The translations under genes were made by a program, and so were the position numbers. This document shows positions 1 through 4,673 of a stretch of 5,066 nt of DNA, piece by piece (position 1 is the first letter of the stretch; each line of letters starts with the position of its first letter). The notes below the pieces were generated by a model. The model saw nothing but the letters and a program-made list of their open reading frames with translations, was not told where the DNA came from and did no database searches. The DNA comes from Oceanospirillales bacterium (GTDB lineage: Bacteria; Pseudomonadota; Gammaproteobacteria; Xanthomonadales; SZUA-36): the NCBI GenBank assembly GCA_003232965.1, contig QIKG01000237.1:1-5066 (forward strand), written 5' to 3'.

Positions 1-816
1 ACATTAAGCCGGAAAGTAGCGGCGCTAGAGTCACGCCTGAAAATTAAATTACTCTTTCGTTCGACTTCAAGAACTCATACAACTGACCTTGGGCAAGCCT
101 ATTACGATGGCCTGCGCCTGATCATTGATGAGCAGATGGCATTGGAGGATGAGATTGTCAGTGGTGTAAAGACAATAAAAGGCAAACTGCGAATTGGTTC
201 AACCGTGGATTTAAGTGATCAGTTCATCGTCCCGGTCATTCAAAACATGCAGAAACGAGCACCTGAGTTATCGGTTGAGCTTATATTAGGTAGTGATATT
301 GATGACCTTGCCAAAAAGAATCTGGATATCGCGATTCGTATCGGGCCTTTGCCCGACTCTAGACTGATTGCAAAACCACTAGGCGATATACCAAGGGTTC
401 TTGTTGCAAGCCCTGAATATCTAGAGGCTCACGAAACACCAAAGACCCCAGGCGATTTGATTCATCACAACTTTGTTCTGTACTTTCCCGCACAGATCAA
501 AACCGATATAGAATTTTTAGGTGGAATGAGAATTCCTTATTCGAAATTGGCGAGCAATGTTACCGTCAACAGCTTGCGCTCCATCCATGCCCTGGTGAAG
601 GGTGGCGCAGGGATTCACTGTGGACCAACCTGGCTTTATATGGATGATTTGAAAGCCGGCAAACTTGTCCAGCTTTTACCATCTCACCCTGTAACTGGAT
701 TTACCGTATCTGCTGTGTATACCTCGCGTTCATTTCTTCCTAAAAAAACCAGTGAGTTTATAGAGCGGATATCTAAACAGCTTGAAGATAGCAGAAAGCG
801 CTGTCAGCTGTACTGA
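1..816 (+). CDS. LysR-family transcriptional regulator, CrgA-like (5' partial)
   Basis: This is a DNA-binding regulator with an N-terminal winged helix-turn-helix and a C-terminal periplasmic-binding-protein-like effector domain. The reading frame is open from base 1, and the first visible residues (TLSRKVAALESRLKIKLLFR) are the recognition helix and wing of a LysR HTH. The true start is therefore upstream of the window, and the ATG at 136 is internal. The visible 271 residues compare with about 300 for the family, so roughly 25-30 N-terminal residues are missing. The linker helix covers about residues 33-55. The effector domain starts near residue 60 (GKLRIGSTVDL) and carries the subgroup motif DIAIRIGPLPDSRLIAKPLG followed by RVLVASPEYLEAH, typical of the CrgA-like subgroup. 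The stop TGA is at 814-816, 25 bp from the convergent icd stop. LysR proteins usually control a divergent neighbour, which would lie left of the window, so the target and inducer cannot be named. Confidence 0.95.
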   Translation, partial: TLSRKVAALESRLKIKLLFRSTSRTHTTDLGQAYYDGLRLIIDEQMALEDEIVSGVKTIKGKLRIGSTVDLSDQFIVPVIQNMQKRAPELSVELILGSDIDDLAKKNLDIAIRIGPLPDSRLIAKPLGDIPRVLVASPEYLEAHETPKTPGDLIHHNFVLYFPAQIKTDIEFLGGMRIPYSKLASNVTVNSLRSIHALVKGGAGIHCGPTWLYMDDLKAGKLVQLLPSHPVTGFTVSAVYTSRSFLPKKTSEFIERISKQLEDSRKRCQLY

Positions 817-841
817 CACCCACTGACTACCCTAACAGCAT

Positions 842-3067
842 CTAAGCCAGTGTATTCAAAACATCATTAAATACCGCGCTAGCTCTCATTTCCTGATCAA
901 TCAGATTTTCATCAGCAAAATAGTAGCCACCAATATCTACAGGCTCACCCTGTACGGCGATAAGTTCTGCGACAATACTTTCTTCATTATCACTTAATTG
1001 TTGTGCCAACTTAGAGAAGTGTATTTGCATATCACTATCTTGGTTTTGTGCGGCCAAAGCCTGGGCCCAATACATGGCCAGATAAAAATGACTGCCACGG
1101 TTGTCTAGTTCGTTTACTTTGCGCGAAGGTGAACGGTTATTATCTAAAAACACTCCTGTAGCAGTATCTAGTGTATCGGCTAAGATTTTGGCTTTGCTAT
1201 TGCCACTTGATTCACTTAAATGCTCAAGTGATGCAGCTAGTGCTAAAAACTCACCTAATGAATCCCAACGCAGATGATTTTCTTTAACAAACTGTTCAAC
1301 ATGCTTGGGGGCAGAGCCGCCGGCGCCGGTTTCAAATAACCCGCCACCATTCATCAACGGCACAATTGATAGCATTTTTGCACTGGTGCCTAATTCCAAT
1401 ATGGGGAACAAATCGGTTAAATAATCGCGTAAAACATTGCCGGTTACAGAGATTGTATCCAAGCCTTGCTTAACTCGTTGCAAGGTGAATTGCATAGCCT
1501 CTTGTGGTGACAAGATACGAATATCTAGCCCAGAGGTATCGTGTTCAGGAAGATATTGATTTACCTTGGCAATGATTTGCGCATCGTGGGCACGCTTTTC
1601 ATCCAGCCAAAATACCGCCGGGGTGCTGCTTAAACGGGCCCGGTTGACTGCCAGTTTAATCCAGTCTTGAATGGGTGCATCTTTAACCTGGCACATCCGC
1701 CAAATATCGCCTGCTGTAACTACATGCTCAAGCAGTACATTATTGTTTTCATCAAGCACCCGCACTGTACCCTCATTCGGTATTTCAAAGGTTTTATCAT
1801 GCGAGCCATATTCTTCAGCTTTTTGTGCCATTAAGCCAACATTGGGAACGCTGCCCATGGTGGTTGGATTAAAAGCACCGTGCTGCTTGCAAAAGTCGAT
1901 AGTTTTTTGATAAATACCAGCATAGCAGCGATCCGGAATTATGGCTTTTGTATCTTGCTGCACACCTTCTGCATTCCACATTTGCCCGGAAGTCCGAATC
2001 ATTGCTGGCATGGATGCATCAACGATAACATCCGATGGTACATGCAAGTTGGTAATACCCCGATCTGAATCAACCATAGCAAGGCCAGGCTGATAGGCAT
2101 AAACAGCCTCGATATCTGCTTTTATTTGCGCTTGTTTCTCTGCAGGTAGAGACTTGATTTTGTTATATATATCACCTAATCCATTGCGGGCATCAACACC
2201 AATTTCAGCGAATAAGTCAGCATGCTGGCTAAACACTTCCTGATAATAAACTTCAACAAAGTGACCAAAGATAATCGGGTCTGAGACTTTCATCATGGTA
2301 GCTTTCAGGTGCAGGGAAAACAACACATTGTCTTCTTTGGCGCGCGTGATTTGAGCAGCGATAAACTTTCTCAATTCATTCTTACTAAGTGCCGATGCAT
2401 CAATGATTTCGCCTTCAAGCACAGCTATGGATGATTTTAATACCTGCGTATTACCTTCATTGTCAGTTAGTTCAATGCGAACATTAGTAGCGGCACTCAA
2501 GCAACGAGATTGCTCTGTCGCAAAAAAATCAGCGGCTTCCATGCTGGCAACATGGGTTTTAGAGTCTGCCGACCATGCACCCATTGAGTGCGGGTTCTTG
2601 CGTACATAGTTTTTAACTGCCAAGGGCGCTCGCCGATCCGAATTACCTTCGCGTAATACCGGGTTAACTGCGCTGCCTTTGACCTTATCATACTGCGCCC
2701 TTACTTTTATTTCTTCCTCGGTTTTAGGGTCTTCAGGGTAGTCAGGCAGTTGATAGCCACTTTGTTGAAGCTCCTTAATTGCCATCTTGAGTTGCGGTAC
2801 GGAGGCGCTGATATTAGGCAGTTTGATAATATTTGCCTCGGGCTTCAATACCATTTCACCAAGTTCGACCAAGGCATCATTAACTTGCTGCTCAGAGTTT
2901 AAATACTCCGGAAACTTAGCCAGTATTCGCCCAGCCAGCGAGATATCAGTGGATATAATTTCAATCTTCGCAGCTTTGGCAAATACACGAATAATGGGTA
3001 ATAACGAACGCGTAGCCAATGCTGGGGCTTCATCGGTTTTGGTATAAATGATTTTTGCTGTAGTCAT
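842..3067 (-). CDS. icd: Monomeric NADP-dependent isocitrate dehydrogenase
   Basis: This cytoplasmic TCA-cycle enzyme oxidatively decarboxylates isocitrate to 2-oxoglutarate, producing NADPH and using Mn2+ or Mg2+. The 741-residue length is that of the monomeric (IDH-II) family, not the ~415-residue homodimeric Icd of E. coli. Family signatures are clear: VLREGNSDRRAPLAVKNY at about 137-154 and MGAWSADSK at 162-170. Residues known as functional in the Azotobacter vinelandii enzyme fall at the same numbers here: Ser132, Asn135, Arg139, Arg145, Lys255 and Tyr420 for isocitrate binding and catalysis; Asp350, Asp548 and Asp552 for the metal; His589, Arg600 and Arg649 for the NADP 2'-phosphate. 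The enzyme should therefore be active and NADP-specific. The ATG at 3065-3067 has an AGGA ribosome site (3074-3077) six bases upstream. The gene is monocistronic, convergent with the LysR gene, with no obvious T-tracted terminator in the 25-bp gap. It is intact, with no frameshift. Confidence 0.98.
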   Translation of the reverse strand: MTTAKIIYTKTDEAPALATRSLLPIIRVFAKAAKIEIISTDISLAGRILAKFPEYLNSEQQVNDALVELGEMVLKPEANIIKLPNISASVPQLKMAIKELQQSGYQLPDYPEDPKTEEEIKVRAQYDKVKGSAVNPVLREGNSDRRAPLAVKNYVRKNPHSMGAWSADSKTHVASMEAADFFATEQSRCLSAATNVRIELTDNEGNTQVLKSSIAVLEGEIIDASALSKNELRKFIAAQITRAKEDNVLFSLHLKATMMKVSDPIIFGHFVEVYYQEVFSQHADLFAEIGVDARNGLGDIYNKIKSLPAEKQAQIKADIEAVYAYQPGLAMVDSDRGITNLHVPSDVIVDASMPAMIRTSGQMWNAEGVQQDTKAIIPDRCYAGIYQKTIDFCKQHGAFNPTTMGSVPNVGLMAQKAEEYGSHDKTFEIPNEGTVRVLDENNNVLLEHVVTAGDIWRMCQVKDAPIQDWIKLAVNRARLSSTPAVFWLDEKRAHDAQIIAKVNQYLPEHDTSGLDIRILSPQEAMQFTLQRVKQGLDTISVTGNVLRDYLTDLFPILELGTSAKMLSIVPLMNGGGLFETGAGGSAPKHVEQFVKENHLRWDSLGEFLALAASLEHLSESSGNSKAKILADTLDTATGVFLDNNRSPSRKVNELDNRGSHFYLAMYWAQALAAQNQDSDMQIHFSKLAQQLSDNEESIVAELIAVQGEPVDIGGYYFADENLIDQEMRASAVFNDVLNTLA

Positions 3068-3106
3068 TGAAGATCCTGGTTTTGTAACTAATGATTGTAG
3101 AGGCGA

Positions 3107-3135
3107 ATTTTAACAGATAGTTGCATAGGCGTGGA
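3107..3135 (-). promoter_or_regulatory. Candidate icd promoter
   Basis: On the minus strand a TAAAAT -10 hexamer (3107-3112) lies about 40 bases before the icd start codon. The hexamer 17 bases further upstream (TCCACG, 3130-3135) is a poor -35, matching three of six consensus positions. The -10 sits inside GTTAAAATTCGC (3103-3114), which recurs exactly at the better-supported tRNA-Ser promoter, and this supports the -10 call. The predicted leader is about 30-35 nt. A weak -35 could mean activator dependence or another sigma factor. Confidence 0.4.
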
Positions 3136-3268
3136 TAGGTACTGGCAAGAGGTGTAGGGCTGATTCTAGAAAGTCAGGGTTTGCTCAAACACCCAAAACA
3201 CTGCCAGGCAGCTTGCTTGAATTAGAGTCCTGCATTTGCGGGGTTTATAAACATAGTTCGTCTTTCCT

Positions 3269-3400
3269 GAAATGCGAATAGCATTATCCGGAATCTAATG
3301 GGTTTAGATTGGTGGTAGCTTATAGTGCGGGGGAGGGATAGTCTCAAGCTATTCATGGCTTGAGCCCTGCGGGCGCCTTCGCTTTGCTTGGCGACCAAAA
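3269..3400 (+). repeat. Intergenic structured repeat, copy 1 (shortened)
   Basis: This is the first of two diverged direct copies in the icd/tRNA-Ser gap. Positions 3269-3297 match 3414-3442 at 26 of 29 bases, including the exact 19-mer TAGCATTATCCGGAATCTA (3279-3297). Similarity continues with gaps through a TTTAG/TTGG segment, a T-G-G-rich segment, and GGAGGGAT at 3332-3339. A small hairpin (AATCTAA 3292-3298 with TTAGATT 3304-3310) and a larger one (CTCAAGC 3343-3349 with GCTTGAG 3358-3364) follow. Then comes a CCCTGCGGG segment and CGCTTTGCT, also present in copy 2. The copy ends before any counterpart of the right-hand tRNA-like end of copy 2. No coding potential is seen. Confidence 0.7.
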
Positions 3401-3477
3401 GACGTCATTTACGGAAATACGGGTAGCATTATCCGGAATCTAGAGAGTTTAGTTTGGTCTTTGTGGTGGCTTGTAGA

Positions 3478-3494
3478 GCGGAGAAGGAGGGATT
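3478..3494 (+). repeat. 17-nt direct duplicate of the tRNA-Ser 3' end
   Basis: GCGGAGAAGGAGGGATT here equals 3655-3671, which is the complement of the tRNA-Ser acceptor strand and half of its T-arm. The two copies are in the same orientation, 177 bp apart. This is the kind of duplication left at tRNA attachment sites, although no integrase or cargo lies between the copies. It is also simply the left end of repeat copy 2, so an att interpretation is only one option. Confidence 0.65.
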
Positions 3495-3591
3495 ATTCGG
3501 CACATCCATGTGCCTCCCCCTTCGGGCTCGCTTTGCTCGTGAAAATTCGTTCCAGACGAATTTTTCGAACCCAGTAACGCTTCGCGTTACA

Positions 3592-3620
3592 CGAGGGTTC
3601 TCATCCCTCACTCCACCAAT
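3592..3620 (+). other. Degenerate inverted tRNA 3'-end mimic (T-arm, acceptor, CCA)
   Basis: Read on the plus strand, this resembles the 3' end of the tRNA-Ser encoded on the other strand: CGAGGGTTC, then TCATCCCTC, then ACTCCACCAAT. The T-stem GAGGG/CCCTC (3593-3597/3605-3609) is intact around a 7-base loop (TTCTCAT), but the loop has lost the consensus purine-A at its fourth and fifth positions. The acceptor strand is shortened by two bases relative to the tRNA. There is no D-arm or anticodon arm upstream, so it is not a functional tRNA. It lies just beyond the tRNA-Ser terminator and mirrors the tRNA end across it. Confidence 0.6.
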
Positions 3621-3646
3621 AAAAAAGCCCCGCAGTTGCGGGGCTT
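3621..3646 (-). terminator. Intrinsic terminator of tRNA-Ser
   Basis: AAGCCCCGCA (3625-3634) pairs perfectly with TGCGGGGCTT (3637-3646). On the minus strand the GC-rich stem runs directly into a T tract (complement of A 3621-3626), seven bases after the encoded CCA of tRNA-Ser. On the plus strand the stem is followed by TTGTTTATT, so weak bidirectional action is possible. Confidence 0.9.
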
Positions 3647-3652
3647 GTTTAT

Positions 3653-3743
3653 TGGCGGAGAAGGAGGGATTCGAACCCTCGATAGGCTATTAACCTATGC
3701 TGGTTTTCAAGACCAGTGCATTCAACCGCTCTGCCACCTCTCC
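3653..3743 (-). tRNA. tRNA-Ser (anticodon UGA)
   Basis: This is a 91-nt class II tRNA read on the minus strand. The acceptor stem GGAGAGG (from 3743) pairs with CTTCTCC through one G-U pair, followed by discriminator G and an encoded CCA (3653-3655). The anticodon stem CTGGT/ACCAG encloses loop CTTGAAA with anticodon TGA (3707-3709), reading UCA and other UCN codons. A long variable arm (ATAGG/CCTAT) is typical of tRNA-Ser. The T-arm is GAGGG-TTCGAAT-CCCTC, and the D-region has GGCAGAGCGGTTGAATGC. It appears to be a single-gene unit with its own promoter and terminator. Confidence 0.97.
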
Positions 3744-3791
3744 TTGTTGGGTGAATTACCGATTATTTGCTCGGTACGGTTCAGGCTGCGA

Positions 3792-3820
3792 ATTTTAACC
3801 AATATCTGCTATTTTGACTA
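3792..3820 (-). promoter_or_regulatory. tRNA-Ser promoter
   Basis: On the minus strand, TAGTCA (3815-3820, four of six matches to the -35 consensus) is separated by 17 bases from TAAAAT (3792-3797, five of six matches to the -10). Transcription would start near 3785, giving a leader of about 40 nt before the mature tRNA 5' end at 3743. The -35 overlaps a plus-strand -35 candidate. Confidence 0.65.
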
Positions 3821-3842
3821 GTTATTTAGTGAAATATATTTT
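3814..3842 (+). promoter_or_regulatory. uvrY: Candidate uvrY promoter
   Basis: On the plus strand, TTGACT (3814-3819, five of six to the -35 consensus) is followed after 17 bases by TATTTT (3837-3842), or after 15 bases by TATATT (3835-3840). Transcription would begin near 3849, leaving an untranslated leader of about 125 nt before uvrY. Its -35 shares five bases with the -35 of the opposing tRNA-Ser promoter. AT-rich DNA gives chance hits, so this is a prediction only. Confidence 0.4.
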
Positions 3843-3880
3843 TACTACTCTAAGTATGGTAAATTTCCTACATGAGGCAT

Positions 3881-3898
3881 CGTAAATTTGTGCTTACA
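3881..3898 (+). promoter_or_regulatory. GacA-box-like dyad upstream of uvrY
   Basis: CGTAAA-TTTGTG-CTTACA resembles the GacA/UvrY upstream activating sequence TGTAAG-N6-CTTACA described for csr/rsm small-RNA genes. The right half-site is a perfect match, the left half matches four of six, and the spacing is exactly six bases. It lies 78 bp before the uvrY start codon. No strong promoter follows it at the usual distance. If transcription starts near 3849 it would be within the leader, which favours autorepression over activation. Confidence 0.35.
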
Positions 3899-3933
3899 GA
3901 TGGCTTCAATACGGTGCAGTATGGTTAGCAAGA

Positions 3934-3976
3934 GGAGCCGTTGAGGTTGCTCGGAAACCGAGGAGAGGATATAGGA
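3934..3976 (+). promoter_or_regulatory. GGA-rich uvrY leader with ribosome-binding site
   Basis: Five GGA triplets fall within 43 bases ending at the uvrY start: 3934-3936, 3953-3955, 3962-3964, 3967-3969 and 3974-3976. One lies on the loop side of a short hairpin CTCGG-AAA-CCGAG (3950-3962). The ribosome site AGAGGA (3964-3969) is six bases from the ATG and overlaps two of the GGAs. CsrA/RsmA binds GGA in hairpin loops and near ribosome sites, so post-transcriptional control is plausible but not shown. Purine-rich ribosome sites produce GGA easily. Confidence 0.4.
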
Positions 3977-4620
3977 TGATTACGATATTGATTGTAGATG
4001 ATCACGATTTAGTGAGAACTGGTTTGCGCCATATTATTAGTGGTGACCCTGGTATTGAGGTTGTTGGCGAGGCGGGTGATGGCGAAGAGGCAATCATTAA
4101 AAACCGCGACCTGAAACCGGATGTTGTGTTGCTGGATATTTCGATGCCGGGTTTGTCTGGTTTTGAAGTAACTAAACGCTTACGTCAGGCTAGCCCGGAT
4201 GCGCGGATTATTATTCTCACAGTGCATACTGAATCGCCATATCCATCTAAATTGTTGGATGCCGGTGCAACAGGGTATCTTACCAAGGGTTGTGAAGCAT
4301 CAGAGCTGCTGGAGGCGATTCACTCAGTTGCTTGTGGTAAACGCTATATTGGTGGTGATATTGCCCAGAGACTGGCACTGTCGTTATTGCCTGGAGCTAG
4401 TCAATCGCCGTTTGATAATCTAACCTCACGGGAAATGGAGGTTGCTTTGATGCTTATGCAGGGGATGGGTGCGCCGCAAATCGCCGAGACTATGAAGTTA
4501 AGTCCGAAAACGGTGGCAACTTATAAGTATCGTGTTTATGACAAACTAAATGTCCACAAGGAAGTTGAACTGATGAAGCTGGCCTTGCGTTACGGTATTA
4601 TTGAGGTCGAAAATCACTAA
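3976..4620 (+). CDS. uvrY: UvrY/GacA-type response regulator (NarL/FixJ family)
   Basis: This cytoplasmic response regulator, normally phosphorylated by the hybrid kinase BarA/GacS, activates csr/rsm small RNAs that titrate CsrA/RsmA. It thereby switches carbon storage, motility, biofilm and secretion programmes. The 214 residues match the family length (about 213-218). The receiver domain (1-120) has acidic residues Asp8/Asp9, phospho-acceptor Asp54 in VVLLDISMPG, Thr82 in ILTVHTESP and Lys104 in GYLTKG. The TVHTE segment and KRYIGGDIAQRLALS after the receiver are characteristic of UvrY/GacA. The LuxR-type HTH spans about 147-205 (LTSREMEVALML, IAETMKLSPKTVATYKYRVY). The start ATG is preceded by AGAGGA at six bases. 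In many gammaproteobacteria uvrC follows directly; here it does not, and a convergent gene follows instead. The assignment to UvrY/GacA rather than another NarL-family regulator is strong, but the partner kinase is not in the window. Confidence 0.95.
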   Translation: MITILIVDDHDLVRTGLRHIISGDPGIEVVGEAGDGEEAIIKNRDLKPDVVLLDISMPGLSGFEVTKRLRQASPDARIIILTVHTESPYPSKLLDAGATGYLTKGCEASELLEAIHSVACGKRYIGGDIAQRLALSLLPGASQSPFDNLTSREMEVALMLMQGMGAPQIAETMKLSPKTVATYKYRVYDKLNVHKEVELMKLALRYGIIEVENH

Positions 4621-4627
4621 ATCAAAA

Positions 4628-4662
4628 TAGCCGGGGCAGTATGAATGTACTGACCCCGGCTA
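4628..4662 (-). terminator. Terminator between converging genes
   Basis: TAGCCGGGG (4628-4636) pairs with CCCCGGCTA (4654-4662). The stem is extended, past one bulged A, by CAGTA (4637-4641) with TACTG (4648-4652) around a six-base loop. On the minus strand the stem is followed by TTTTGATTT (4619-4627), so it best terminates the Lys/Ala-rich gene ending at 4674. The T-rich tail overlaps the uvrY stop codon. On the plus strand there is no T tract, but the hairpin follows uvrY by seven bases and may still protect or end its transcript. Confidence 0.8.
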
Positions 4663-4673
4663 AAGTGTTCTAC

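Larger units (their letters stand above)
3414..3620 (+). repeat. Intergenic structured repeat, copy 2, with tRNA-like ends
   Basis: This second copy starts 145 bp after copy 1 and is longer. Its left part aligns with copy 1. At 3478-3494 it carries GCGGAGAAGGAGGGATT, identical to the complement of the tRNA-Ser 3' end at 3655-3671. Its right end (3592-3620) is an inverted, degenerate version of the same tRNA end. Between them is a series of hairpins: GGCACAT/ATGTGCC (3499-3505/3508-3514), AAAATTCGT/ACGAATTTT (3542-3550/3556-3564), and a nested pair GAACCC/GGGTTC (3567-3572/3595-3600) enclosing GTAACGC/GCGTTAC (3574-3580/3584-3590). GAGGGAT (3487-3493) can pair with ATCCCTC (3603-3609), closing the whole into a multi-armed fold. 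Open frames across it are artefacts. It may belong to a dispersed chromosomal family, but that cannot be tested from one window. Confidence 0.7.

Noticed and set aside
802..818. Inverted repeat TGTCAG/CTGACA over the LysR stop codon as a terminator
   Set aside because: It has only six pairs, is not GC-rich, and has no T tract on either strand.
1671..3047. Several plus-strand open frames and one minus-strand frame inside icd
   Set aside because: They are shadows of an unambiguous full-length icd whose catalytic residues all align.
3201..3211. CTGCC-A-GGCAG palindrome as a terminator or operator
   Set aside because: It is very short with a one-base centre, no T tract, and is far from both flanking promoters. 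Nothing else in 3136-3268 stands out.
3429..3611. Minus-strand 60-residue open frame
   Set aside because: It lies wholly within repeat copy 2. Its sequence is that of hairpin arms, with no family resemblance.
3478..3671. Genomic island boundary at tRNA-Ser
   Set aside because: No integrase or foreign cargo lies between the repeats and the spacing is under 200 bp, so an island cannot be claimed.
3454..3693. Plus-strand open frame ending in a peptide with AEKEGFEPSIGY
   Set aside because: The ending is the translated complement of the tRNA-Ser 3' half, a common annotation artefact. The rest crosses the hairpin repeat and the terminator.
3636..3821. Plus-strand open frame with GGEGGIRTLDR
   Set aside because: This is antisense translation of tRNA-Ser in another frame, with no ribosome site and no independent support.
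4199..4423. Plus-strand open frame within uvrY
   Set aside because: It is an out-of-frame shadow of the response regulator, without a ribosome site.
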